A stretch of DNA of 42,500 bases from Chrysomallon squamiferum (GCA_012295275.1 CM022672.1:11412904-11455403), one strand, 5' to 3'; numbered from the stretch's first letter, positions 9,609 through 21,986 are shown. The notes: generated by a model from the letters alone, not told the origin. Translations and numbers: made by a program.

Positions 9609-10862
9609 ATGATTCTGAAAATTCATCTATTTTTCACTCTCTGTGTGCTCTGTATGACACAGACTTCAAAAACCATTTCAAAGTTTGGAGACTCTTTGTC
9701 ACAGCTGTACCAGATTCTTTTCCAGAAGGGCATTTCTAAAATACCTCCTTTCAGAGAAGATAATCCATCCATTGACGTAGAAATTCTAGTTACCAAACCG
9801 TCGATTCTTCGTTTAGACAGTGCAAGTCAGATACTAGTGACCTCTGTATTTCTCACACTGATATGGACTGATAAAAGAATGTCATGGAATCCAGCAAAGT
9901 TTGCCAATTTTACTTCAATAGAGATCAATAATTCAGAGATCTGGACACCAGTTATAATAGTAAAGAACTCAGCGGAAGGAACAAAGTCACTGGAAACTTC
10001 CATTCCACTGGTGACCACATTCAAAGGTATGCTAATTATGAATACTATAGATGTTTACAAGACCATTTGCAAAATAGACGTTTCGCGTTTTCCTTTCGAT
10101 ACACAAGTTTGCACCCTCGTTTTTGCTTCTCCTTATGGGTTTCCTATCAACCTAAGACCTTATCTAGCTCCAGTATCAGAAGCTATAATTAATTTACAAA
10201 CAGAAAATGGTGAATGGGATACTATTAATATGGAACTTAAAACTATAGACCTGGAACATTCTATGGTCGCCATTAAACTGATATTAACTCTGAAAAGGAG
10301 ATATGCTTTCTATGTTATTAACATTATTTTCCCAATGTCTCTTTTGGCCGCTCTTAATTGTATGGTTTTTCTCCTGCCAGCAAGCTCGGGCGAAAAGATG
10401 GGCTTCATAATGTCTGTTTTTATGGCTCACGCTCTATTTCTTAACATAATACAAAGCTCGTTACCAACAACCTCTGAGCAGATATCGAATCTCGCTCTCT
10501 ATCGTCTTCTCAATGAGATTCAAGGATTTTTGGCTATAGCAGGCACCATTATTGTTGAAAATCGCTACCACGGTTTGAAGAAAGACAAGAAAAACCAAAA
10601 GACCCTGCATGAAAAAATCTTACGATGTTTTGAAAGTTGGCGGAAACCCATCTCGCAAAAGTATGCAACTTCTGAGCAGGCGCAAGAGGAATCAATTAGA
10701 ACGCGGACGTCACAGGAAACAGAACAGACTGCTGAACACCAGGAAAACGTTAGCTTCAAGACTGAAAAATGTAGCAGTTTCAGTGATCGTCATTTGGACG
10801 TTGTATTTTTTATTATGACTGTAGCTATAGCTTTTAGTAATATTTTTATTTTAATTAAATGA
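9609..10862 (+). CDS. Cys-loop ligand-gated ion channel subunit, divergent nAChR / chemotactile-receptor-like, intronless
   Basis: A single 417-residue ORF covers a full pentameric channel subunit. It has a signal peptide (about 1-20), an extracellular ligand domain, the Cys-loop C154-C168 enclosing FPFD, TM1 about 233-257, TM2 about 262-284, TM3 about 292-316, a basic/Gln-rich cytoplasmic loop about 317-394 and TM4 about 395-416. NGEW (200-203) and PASSGEK (257-263) are nicotinic-class hallmarks. GEK before TM2 suggests cation selectivity. The acetylcholine box is gone: no vicinal Cys pair in loop C (205-220), no loop B Trp after the Cys-loop (ASPYGF instead), and no loop A Tyr after WTP at 112-114. 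TM2 9' is Met rather than Leu. Divergence plus lack of introns matches what is known of octopus chemotactile receptors, sucker chemosensors derived from nAChRs. That subfamily call is inference; the Cys-loop channel call is firm. The ORF is intact. Confidence 0.9.
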   Translation: MILKIHLFFTLCVLCMTQTSKTISKFGDSLSQLYQILFQKGISKIPPFREDNPSIDVEILVTKPSILRLDSASQILVTSVFLTLIWTDKRMSWNPAKFANFTSIEINNSEIWTPVIIVKNSAEGTKSLETSIPLVTTFKGMLIMNTIDVYKTICKIDVSRFPFDTQVCTLVFASPYGFPINLRPYLAPVSEAIINLQTENGEWDTINMELKTIDLEHSMVAIKLILTLKRRYAFYVINIIFPMSLLAALNCMVFLLPASSGEKMGFIMSVFMAHALFLNIIQSSLPTTSEQISNLALYRLLNEIQGFLAIAGTIIVENRYHGLKKDKKNQKTLHEKILRCFESWRKPISQKYATSEQAQEESIRTRTSQETEQTAEHQENVSFKTEKCSSFSDRHLDVVFFIMTVAIAFSNIFILIK

Positions 10863-11153
10863 AGTGAAGATGACACGATACCTTCTAACTGTAAATAATA
10901 TAGCAATCGTGCATTTTATTTTATTTTATTTTATTTTATTTTAATGTTTTTATTATTATTACTATCACTTAAATTTGTCTGTTTGTTTTAGAAAATTTAA
11001 ATAGAAATCATCGGTTTTTAATTATATTTTGGTTTAAGTCCTTGATTTATATTTCATTACACTTCTAAATAATTTAAAATGTAATATATTTCCTAAATAC
11101 ATCGCCGATGGAAATGCTATAAAATGTGATAATTTAAAGTCCATTTAATAGAA

Positions 11154-11158
11154 AATAA

Positions 11159-11197
<39 letters not shown>

Positions 11198-11203
11198 ATT
11201 AAC

Positions 11204-11243
<40 letters not shown>

Positions 11244-11264
11244 TAATAATAATAATAATAATAA
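11154..11264. repeat. (AAAT)n-(AAT)n compound microsatellite
   Basis: About eleven AAAT units followed by about eighteen AAT units with one interruption. Confidence 0.92.
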
Positions 11265-11865
11265 CTGTCATAAAGAATTCTATGTCTACCAATAGGCACT
11301 AACAACAAGTTGTATCTGTTCAAATTTTAATACTCTCTCTTTGTTAAAAACCCTTTTATAAGTTTCTGCGTAATGGCAAATATAAAATTTTAGTACACTG
11401 TTTGTTTAATCTATCAGTATATCACTTTGCAGATAGCATTACTGATAGGACGAGGAGTTTTATTCTTATAATGAGACTTATTTTTGAAATTCGTGATGTA
11501 TAAATATAATAGATGTTATCGTGATTGCACTTACTGGGCAATTTCCTGAAATACTATGAAGATTCTGTCAGTGACAAATATTCTCCAGTCAGTCACTGTT
11601 TTATAATTAAAATCTGTTACGGAAATAATCGTGTTCTATAAAAGCGGACGATGATTAATATATAGCAAGTCTCACGTATACTCAGGCACGCATACACGCA
11701 CACATGCGAATAGACAGAAATAGGATTTTATTAAATAAATGCAATTTATTTATTTATTTATTTATTTATTTACTGTCTTGGAGGTATAACATTTTATTAA
11801 AATAAAATTATATATTATATTTTTAAATGACCGATATTTGAAGAGTAATGTATCATTTATATTTT

Positions 11866-11918
11866 TATTATTATTATTATTATTATTACTACTACTACTA
11901 CTACTACTGCTATCATCA

Positions 11919-11971
<53 letters not shown>
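11866..11971. repeat. (ATT)n-(ACT)n-(ATT)n microsatellite
   Basis: ATT units, then ACT units, then CAT, then about 18 ATT units, running directly into dispersed repeat copy 2. Confidence 0.92.
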
Positions 11972-11973
<2 letters not shown>

Positions 11974-12167
11974 ATATTTGGTTTGTTTATTAACTTCAAG
12001 ATGGGAGATTCTGTTTTAACTATTATAATAATAATAACTAAAGTGTGATTGATTATTGCGAGTGTAACCGGCACAGTTAGTCAGATAAATAACAAAAATG
12101 TGTAAGCTTCATACACATAAATACTAAACTTGAATACCAAGCAATCGTTAAATATACTTTTCTTTTC
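11972..12167 (+). repeat. Dispersed ~196 bp repeat, copy 2
   Basis: Same orientation as the copy at 4945-5140, with only scattered point differences, and again directly preceded by an (ATT)n tract (11866-11971). Confidence 0.8.
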
Positions 12168-14124
12168 ACTTTCAAACATATTTATGCTTATAAAATATAT
12201 CCCATTTTAATTTTATTAAATTAATTATGTCCTACTGGTAGGTACATAATATTTGTTTTTGTAATAAAATTATTAGTATATTTTTGCTTTTGGTGATAAA
12301 ATTAAACGAGTATTTTGTCACTGCTTGTTTTATTTTGTTTGTTATGCTCGCCGTGGCGATAAACTTGGCAAACAGTAATAATAATTATAGATTCATGTTT
12401 CAAGTTATTAAGTTCATTTATAGCACACTGATACTTATCCAGATACTAAAACTATACGTAATAAAACCTTTAATTTTATGAAATTTATTTGTGCTTGGCT
12501 TGTGTCGTTCTGGGAAAGAACTGAAACGCATAACGAAAAATAACGAGTAAACAAGCAATTCTGAATGTTCATCTGCTGGTTCTTTTGTTTGCATACTACC
12601 AGGTATCGGCTGAAAACATTTAAGCTGCATACTTAACGAACAATGAATCCCTTAAGAGTCTAATATATCGAAATAATTTACTGCCAAATAATAAAGACTG
12701 TCCGAAAACAACAAATGTAAGATTAATAAACCATCCCACAGGGTAAGAATTTGTTTTGTTCAAGTCTTAATTGTTCTCCGCCTATTTCAACCAGAATTGA
12801 TCGACCTTCCATAAGTAGGCGCTATTTCGACCATGAAAACTGAACTTTCATTAAGAGTTTCTCAAAACCTCAGGGTAAACTAATTTGCTGCAAATACATG
12901 TATTAACAACATGAGCTAAACTACGTTAAGTATTGATAAAAGAGACGTGTGTTGTAATATGTGTTAATAACATCGGTATAATCTAATTAGTACTTCCATT
13001 TCCATTTAAACATCAAACGTAACCACCATCACCCCTACTAGTAACATTATTATTATTTTCCAAGCTAACATTGTTAATAGTTTCACTTGACCGGTGGCAA
13101 AGAATTGTGGATCAAACTTTAGCACACATAACAGCTAAGTAATGCACTGACGTAAGAAAGATGTACAGACATAAAAAGAAGGTAAACAAATGTCGTACAG
13201 TCTGTATAAAGAAAAATACACAGCAGAAAAAATGTAGTCTAGATTATGTGAAGTTTGTTAGGTTGGTGCGGTTGTAAAATTTACTCTTTCTCGTTTAACG
13301 CAAGCCATCTTTTATGTGTAACTACCTGTCTGAAAAGGAAGTACCACGGTGGAAACAGCATCGAAAACTGGTAAGTCCCGTTAATGATGTTAAAACACTT
13401 GGTGTTGATAATACTGATAATGTTGATAATGTCAAATGGAACAAACATTGATGATATTGTTGCTGAAAATGACAGTATTACTGATTATAACCTTGATGAC
13501 GATAACGATAACAACAGTAAGAAAGAAGAGTGTTGATTATATATTGTAACGATAACGTGAAAGCTAATCCTAACATGGTTAAATGTTTATCTAATTAAAG
13601 ACACAATTAACCTAGTATTTCACAAAATTGGGCTATTAATGATGTGGGAAAAAACCAAAATATCAAAGATAAAGATTTACATTAATCAACTGAAAGATTA
13701 TATTCGTGGGCATACGTATCAAATATGTTAAAATTACCAGTATTCGTCTGGGTTTTTTTTTTGTGTTTTTTTTCCTGGTTGTTGATTGGTGGGTTGTTTT
13801 TTTTTTTCCGCTTTGTCTGAACTCCGTGCTATTAACATAGCATTCAGTAATAACAATAATTGGAGAATTCATTTTTTTAATTATTACTATTTACAAATAA
13901 GGCACGTTCGGTGTTAATTTTATAGTATGTCTACAAATATTTCGAAAATTAGATGGTCAGCGTAAAAACGAGATAGATAATTGTAAACTGTATTACTTTA
14001 ATATTTTACTATGAATAAAAAATCCAAACAACCAAACAAAAACCAAACCCAATCCATTCAAAAATAACTAACTAAATTAATAAAGATAAAAATGAAAAAC
14101 AAAAACAAAACAAAAACGAATTAA

Positions 14125-14137
14125 CAATAACAATAAC

Positions 14138-14189
<52 letters not shown>

Positions 14190-14205
14190 GAATAAATAAA
14201 TAAAA
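14125..14205. repeat. (AAT)n-(AAAT)n microsatellite
   Basis: About 18 AAT units preceded by AAC-rich and followed by AAAT units. Confidence 0.9.
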
Positions 14206-14892
14206 GGTAAATATTTACTGGGTTTGGATCATTTGTGAAAGATATGACGGCAAAGCACGTGAACGAAAAGACAAAAAAAAAAAAAATCCATTTTCTTTTT
14301 GGAAAAATTCAAGCTTGGTCAGTTCAGTTACACGAAGGTAAGTAATATGAAGTCTCTCGAAAAGTAGCTTTCTTTTTATCACCCTCTCTCTCTCTGTTAC
14401 TGCGTTTAACCTACACCAGCTTCTGATCGGATTTCAAGGAGCGAGTGCGTTCACGTTTCTGTTAGATTATTACTTGTCTGTTACGTTAGGTGCTCGCGAC
14501 AAGCAGACGACATTAACTATCCTAGCCAATGACGAAATGAAACAGCTAAAGTGGGAGGTTGTCGTGCGTCTCCATTCGTCAAACGTTGAAACAAAGATAC
14601 AATTCAGACATTTCAGTCCCCTCCTTTTCACTGTCGTTGTGACAAATAGTTCCTCTTGGTCAGCGTATTTCGTAAAAATGAACACTCCCCCGAAGTTCAC
14701 CGTATATGGCAAAATTAAATGGTCTTACACTGTAACGACGCCTGAGGATAATAACGAATGTAATAAATTATTTCACAACAGTTGTATCTGGCAATATAAT
14801 TATAAATAAAGCAAAAGGGCGACTTAACGTGATGGAGAGAATCATTATTAATTATGTGAGTAATCTGTTGATATATCTCTAATCTCTATCGC

Positions 14893-14896
<4 letters not shown>

Positions 14897-14985
<89 letters not shown>
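14897..14985. repeat. (TC)n microsatellite
   Basis: About 44 uninterrupted TC units. Confidence 0.95.
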
Positions 14986-14986
<1 letters not shown>

Positions 14987-16226
14987 GTTTCTTTCTGACT
15001 CTCCAGACATCTTGGAATATAAAATATTTAATTTAATTTAAAACACAACTATATATGGCGTGATTAAGTTACGATTTCTTTTCATCAGACAGTTGTTATT
15101 CCATAAAATAAAATTAAGATTTGCAGGAACTCATAAATATGAATTACCTAAAGCTGCTTGGCATCTTTCGTGTCACTTCTGAAATCCTACTGAAAATCTT
15201 GTTTCGTGTTTACAGAATTAATACAAACATACATTCACAAAACAGTGCCGATAACATCAAACCTAAAACGTTTTGCTAAAAAATATCTAACAGAAATCAT
15301 CTGTTTATACTAAAGAATTTTCTCAAATTGACACCCGCCCACTACGTCACGTTACACTTGCTGGCCAGATAACGGCTTTGTTTAAAAACACTTCTGGCGC
15401 CGTCTACGCTATGATGACGGACATTAGAACCAGGGACAGATCTGAAAACGTTTTTACAGCAGGGGTGTTAAGAAGCAGATTTGTTAAACAAAAATGTGTG
15501 AATGTGTAGAATCCGAAAATTAATTAAACAAAAAGAAAAGAAAAATAAGATGATATCAGTGTGGAATAATGATAATAATTTTTATTGAAATGGCTGTAAT
15601 AAGATCATGTTGTAGAACGGACTTGTAATGTGTAAGTCCGTGTACAAATATGAGTGAACGCCAGCCGTAGAAATGATGCTAGCAAATTTGAAAGAAATTC
15701 CTGAATAGACTGCTGCAGTGTGCACTGAATTATTACGGCGATTCATTTTTTTTTTTTTTTTTACTCAATTGTTATTGTAGGTGGCTTTTTGAATCTGATA
15801 AAAGACGGTGATACACAACAAATATCTTTTGAAACCGTATAACATAACTTCTAACCCGTCTTCAAGCCGTTACAATACAGTTTGAAATTTGAAACGGTAA
15901 ACGATATGTTACAAACTATTCATAGCACAGTGAAAGAAATATCATTTACATATCTGCAGTTTTTAATTATCCCAGACTGCGAAGCCAAACTCATTATTAA
16001 CGTTTTCTTTATAATATCGCTAAGTGCAAATATTCTATTCATAATTTCAGTAACTACCAACTTTCTGTTTGTTCAGTGAGTAATTGCTACCTTTCTATTT
16101 ATAATGTTAAGGTTTATAAGGTTAAATAAAAATTATTACATTTGACACGGCTGTATTCATTCGTACTTTATTCCTGCTGATGTGCTACATTTGTATGTAA
16201 TCAACATTTTACAAAAAAATGGTGTT

Positions 16227-16227
16227 A

Positions 16228-16306
<79 letters not shown>

Positions 16307-16318
16307 GTATGTATATAT
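16227..16318. repeat. (CTAT)n microsatellite
   Basis: About 20 CTAT units, then interrupted GTAT/TA units. Confidence 0.95.
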
Positions 16319-16537
16319 CTATCTATATATACATATATATAACTATTTCTTTTGTATGCTTATTTGGTGTCTCTTTATTTGTGTGGTCTCGTGACGCCAT
16401 AAACAAAAATAATATAAATTATATATCTGAAAATAACATACATTTTTGTTGCTATTATATTATTTTATGTATATTTTGGAAAATCCATTGTTTTATTACA
16501 GAAGATTTTTTTTCCACGTTTATCATTAATTGAAATG

Positions 16538-16538
<1 letters not shown>

Positions 16539-16621
<83 letters not shown>
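16539..16621. repeat. (CT)n microsatellite
   Basis: About 41 uninterrupted CT units. Confidence 0.95.
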
Positions 16622-16624
<3 letters not shown>

Positions 16625-17130
16625 TATATGTTTGTACATTAGTATGTATGTGTATGTATTTGTACGCAAAATATATAATGCAGATTTATAATTCACAATA
16701 ATTAATCAATAATATATTTTTTTAATTTTTATCTTTGATTTTATTTATTATTATTATTTCATTTTATTTTGATATTATTATTATTATTTTTGTATTTTAC
16801 CATGGCGGTAGCTATATTGAGGCAAATGAGGCCAATGCCTCATACCGAAATGTATGATTTTTTTGGATTTAAAAAAAATATATTTAATTGATTATATACA
16901 TACATATATATATATATTCAAAGATTTTATTTTAAAAATATCAAATATAAACATCCACTGAATGAATTCGTTTATGTCTACGGTTACCGTTTGAAGTCAA
17001 CCAATATCTACCGGCCATAAAGTTATATGGATTGTTTGTACTTCAAGCGTAAATAACCCATTTATACAATGTCATTCATTTTCGCTTTTTTTTCTTTCTT
17101 CATTTTTTTTTTAAATCTTTTTTTAAACAA

Positions 17131-18079
17131 TTTAATATTAATGGTTTTATAAAAGTGTATTCTTATCAAAATTTATCTTTAATTTCGTATAATGTCAAAG
17201 TTTTATGACTGTATATTCTTATTAAAATGTAATTTACTTTCGTATTTAATATTAATGGTTTTATGGTAGTATATATAACTTAATGTAACTTAATTTCGTA
17301 TATTAACATAGTTAAATTGCAATATATTCTTATTAAACGACCTTTCTATTTCCATTTATTATTATTAATGGGTTTTTGACAGTATATTCGTATTAAGATA
17401 TAATTTATTCTCATAATTAATAGTAATGATTTTGTGGAAGTGTATTTCATTTTATTAATTTGTAATTTAGTCTCATATTTAATATTAATGATTTTAAATT
17501 AGTATATTAAAATGTAATTTACTATTATGTTTAACATTAATGGTTTTAAGGTAGTATATTAAAATGTAATTTACCCTTGTATTTAATATTAATGGTTCTG
17601 TGGAAGTATGTTCTTAATAAAAATATAATTTATTTATCGCATTTCATATTAATAATTTTAAACTAGTATATTAAAATGTAATTTACTCTTGTATTTAATA
17701 TTAATGGTTTTGTGGAAGTATATTCTTATTAAAATATAATTTACTTTCGTGTTTAATATTAATGATTTTGATATAATATATTAAGATATACTTTACTTTC
17801 GTATTTAATATTAATAGCTTCAAGGTAGTATATTAAGATATAATTTACTCTTGTATTTAATATTAAAGATCTTATGGTAGTATATTAAGATATAATTTAC
17901 TCTTGTATTTAATATTAAAGATCTTATGGTAGTATATTAAGACATAATTTACTCTTGTATTTAATATTAAAGATCTTATGGTAGCATATTAAGATACAAT
18001 TTACTCTTGTATTTAATATTAAAGATCTTATGGTAGCATATTAAGATACAATTTACTCTTGTATTTAATATTAAAGATC
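17131..18079. repeat. 52-60 bp minisatellite array derived from the end of METTL24-like gene A
   Basis: About 17 units built on TATTTAATATTAATGG-TTTTATGGTAGTATATT-(C/G)TTATTAAAATGTAATTTACTxTxG run up to the stop codon of gene A. The four units next to the gene are near-identical 52-mers (AAAGATCTTATGGTAGTATA core); units get longer and more divergent to the left. The piece TTATGGTAGTATATTCxTATTAA in older units is the reverse complement of the last codons and stop of gene A, so the unit includes coding sequence. In a gene A transcript this array would form the 3' UTR. Confidence 0.85.
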
Positions 18080-18385
18080 TTATGGTAGTATATTCGTATT
18101 AACATAGTGTACTTCCTGACAACGAGACCGAGGAATAGGAAAAATTTGTGGCCAATAAATTCTGCATACAGGGTTCTTGTGAACGTAAAACCGCCTGAAT
18201 CCAAGTTTTTCTATCGCAGACAACACCGTCAGTTTTTCAACACCTTCCTTGTAATCCATCTTCTTCACGAAGTGAAACTCTATTAAGAGTTGTCTAACCT
18301 TGTTCAGCTCTCCGGTTTCAATCATGTTGGATAAAACAGACCACTCGGCTGCTTCAATGTCAATTTTTAAAACATCAATAACAGT
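18080..18385 (-). CDS. METTL24-like A, exon 7 (C-terminal)
   Basis: Acceptor TATTTGATTTCAG; 101 residues and TAA. It carries DVLKIDIEAAEW and ends CQEVHYVNTNILP. It has the same length, 306 nt, as the equivalent exon of gene B, with 64 of 101 residues identical. Confidence 0.9.
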   Translation of the reverse strand, partial: TVIDVLKIDIEAAEWSVLSNMIETGELNKVRQLLIEFHFVKKMDYKEGVEKLTVLSAIEKLGFRRFYVHKNPVCRIYWPQIFPIPRSRCQEVHYVNTNILP

Positions 18386-18439
18386 CTGAAATCAAATATA
18401 AAATGTTATTTATATACATTTTAAAAATATTTCTTTAAT

Positions 18440-18482
<43 letters not shown>

Positions 18483-21400
18483 TGATATAGTTTTAATAAC
18501 CTTTTTAAAATATCAATAGTACACTTTTTATGGTAGTAGCAGTGGTGGTGATAACAACAGTAGTGGTAGTAGTAGTCCTAGCAGCAGTAGTGGTAGTAGT
18601 AACAAGAAATATTAATTTTTGTCTATTCGTTTAATATCAAAACATCATGTGCATTTTGTATTTTAATTACTTTATTCGTTTTTATTTCTTCTGAATAAAT
18701 GAAAGGTCTAAAGAGAAACTTCATCTTGATAACATTGTTTTAATTTGCATAACTGTTACATATTTAACATTGTTTTAATTTGCGTAACTGTTACGTATTT
18801 AACATTGTTTTAATTTCCATAACTGTTACGTAATTAACATTGTTTTAATTTGCGTAACTGTTACGTATTTAACATTGTTTTAAATTGCGTAACTATTACG
18901 TATTTAATATTGTTTTAATTTGCGTATCTGTTACATATTTAACATATGTAGTTTTGGAGATTACGAACGCCATTGCAGTGAAATACTGTGCTAGCCGGAA
19001 CGAGGCTGGGAAATGGTAATGTGAAATAAGAGGCCGCGACCAAAATTCTCGTACAGCGAACAGTACGACTGGTCGGAAAGATGGTCAGAGTTCGCGCGGT
19101 TGTTAAACAGGCAGGTCATTAAGTGAGGGGCGTTTGCATTTGTTATCAACAGAACGAGAGAATTTTTTTAAAACAATGATCCAATAAACAGGTGAAACAA
19201 TTTCAGGGAATAAATATAAAAATAATTAACTATTTTTCAGTTTAAATGTATAATTTCTGAATTTTTTTTTTTAGGATTATACGTAATTCCTAAAATGAAT
19301 CAGATATTATACACAATTCTTGAAAATGTAATCAGTATACACAATCTCTGGTTATGCCTGTTCTTTATAACATAATTATGTACGTATTCCGACGAATGCA
19401 CACATACACACATACTCACAAAAACGTAAATATATATACCTCAGAATGATTTAACATCTTTTTTATCGCAGTCAGTGTCATTAGATGCCACGCACGTGTG
19501 TTTACTTCATTTTTTCCTCCAATCCCAATTTTATAGAACATATTCTTTTCACTCATTCGTTTTGTCTCCAATTTAGCCATGCTTCATTTAAAATGATTAC
19601 AAAAGTAAAATAATAAAGTTTAGTCCACATTTGCATTTATAAAATACAAAAATAGTGCTTACTGAAATAAACAAAGTAAATATATAAGTAAATTATTGAA
19701 CAATGATTATTCTCTAGTTCGTTTATGCGATAAAAGTCGAATCTGATTATTTCTTCTATATTTTATTTTATTTTATTTTATTTTATTATTTTATTTTATT
19801 ATTAAAAGCAAGTACAGATGGGTTATCCTTGCTCTCTGTTTAAAGAGAATCGGCTACCGATGTGGATTATAATAAAATAAAAGATACTGCTGGAATGACG
19901 CTTAGACAAAAGCGATTGTTGAAGTTGAATCATTGCCTTTTTAACACGGCTTCATTTTTTCATTCGTTTTACGTTTAAAAGTGAAATCATTAAATAATAA
20001 TAATAATAATAATAACAGATCGATAAAACAAACGGTTTGGTGTAATTACCTTGGATCAAACGAAAGCACCTCACAGCCATAACATTTCACAACATCTTTA
20101 TCAAAACTGAAATCGTAGTTGATTCTACAATATATCACAAATGAAAAATGAATTTTCATTTTATATGTACTTATATATATGTATATGTGTATGTATATGT
20201 GTATGTGTGTGTATGTGTGTGTATGTGTGTGTATGTATGTATGTATGTATGTGTGTGTATGTGTGTATGTATGTATGCATGCATGTATGTATGTATGTAT
20301 GTGTTGTGTATGGTTGTGTGTAGTTGTGTTTGTGGTGTGTATGGAGTGTGTGTGTGCATATGTATGTATTTATATATGTGTGTATGCTTGTGTATATTTA
20401 AGAATTAAAAAAAACAGTGGCTCAGGAATTTTAATATTAAAACAAATTCATTTTCTAATTTTATCTCCAGGGATTCGAGTTGATCATTATAATGTATATT
20501 GCAGTGTGCTTTGGACCTATTTGTTTTTAAAGCCAACATTGTTGTACTGGTTTGTGTTTATTTATTATTTTGCTGTTTTATTATTTTTTTTTTAAAATAT
20601 TAATATACATAAAACATTTTAAAACTGTATACAAAAGCTCTCAGAGGTTATTACAAATACATTTCTAGAACAAACAATACATTTCTAAATCTATTTACAA
20701 CTATTTCAAAAACTATTTACAAGCTACCTTTTCAGAAAAGAACATTAAGAAAGAAATTCGGAACAAACGTATCCTATGTCTCTTTTTCTGAATGCCTGTC
20801 GTATATCAGTTTCATTTATACTGGTTTATGCGTCCGTGTATCTGTGAATGTCAACATAAGTATCTATATGTATGACTTAACTAATGCACAAAGCTTAATA
20901 CGACAGTACGTTTGTATTTATGTGTAGGCCTATGTCTGTTTGCATGTGAATGAAGTTCATGTATATATTTCATAACTGTTAACAAGGTTATATAATAACA
21001 TTTATTAAAAGGCAGAAATTACGTTTACGTTATAATAACATTACATAATTGATAAATAAATGAACAACATGGAAAGCGTTACCCAAACGAATAAACAATA
21101 CACGGTGTGACGGGTCGATATGGCAGATCATCACAAATTTCCCACCCTCCGTCTCCTATATGACCCATTCTGATTTTCCGCTCACACACAATGTCTATGT
21201 TGTCTGTGTAACTGGAAACGTAGGATGAAAATATTTCATTTAACTATATGTCGATAGTGTAACTGGAAAAGGAAAATGTTTTTTATAATTTACTTATCAA
21301 GTTAGCTACCGACACTATGATCATGTTACCTGTAATACTACATGATAAGACTGATATAATTAATCTGTAATGTTACCTGTGATATGTTTTCCACAGCTCA

Positions 21401-21986
21401 TCCACGTCCATTGTTTTAATCTTCTCTTCACTTGGTAAATGTTTAACCTTAATAAAACATGGACATTTTCACACAAGAGTTTAGGAACTCTGGGAAGGGA
21501 ATAGAAAATTAAACACATTTATAAAGCAAAATCTCAAGATGATAACAGTGTCAAAAATGGTGATACCGATTAATTTATTTTATTACACACATAACTTTTT
21601 TTTTTCTTTTTTTTTAAAATTTTTTTTTTTAAATACATGAAAAATTATTTACTTTAAAAAAACAAGATATATCTATTAAGTATATAATTTAAATAACAAC
21701 AAACATGTAAATTCAGTGAACGTTATTACTACAAAGAATTACATTACCGAAAGCGGAATATTAATGCGAAAAATCGTTGTACACAATTCTCTGTCTTAGC
21801 CTTTCAGGTGAATTAAAGAATTAATTAATGAATTAAGTAATAATCTGTTTTCTGACAAGCATATTTTGTTTAGGAAACAATTCTTACCAAACCTTTTCTT
21901 CTAACATCTGCAAGCACTGAATTATCAATTTCAGGAATTTTTCTCTCTGAGAGAGGCCCGTTCTTTATCTATAATAATAATAATAA

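Larger units (their letters stand above)
10863..17130. other. Long gene-poor intergenic region
   Basis: Apart from satellites and one copy of a dispersed 196 bp repeat (11972-12167), I find no recognisable gene. The open frame at 14474-14809 (+, 111 codons) and its antisense at 14470-14712 match no family I recognise. GTAAGT-like donors near 13371 and 14337 are isolated and not tied to a coding frame. A GC-richer patch at 15335-15440 has no open frame of note. A 65-codon hydrophobic frame at 12284-12481 starts with TTG and is probably chance. Confidence 0.55.

Noticed and set aside
12284-12481. Hydrophobic 65-codon frame loosely resembling a Cys-loop receptor TM3
   Set aside because: It starts with TTG, and AT-rich DNA readily gives hydrophobic translations; no TM1, TM2 or Cys-loop remains nearby.
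14470-14809. 111-codon + frame and overlapping 80-codon - frame
   Set aside because: No recognisable domain, signal peptide or splice context on either strand; cannot be separated from chance.
18990-19140. GC-richer patch in intron 6 of METTL24-like A considered as a tRNA-derived SINE
   Set aside because: I could not locate convincing A and B box promoter motifs or a second copy in the window.
20141-20595. Periodic GTAT/GT array considered as a structured repeat or CRISPR-like array
   Set aside because: Simple satellite without unique spacers; the organism is a eukaryote.
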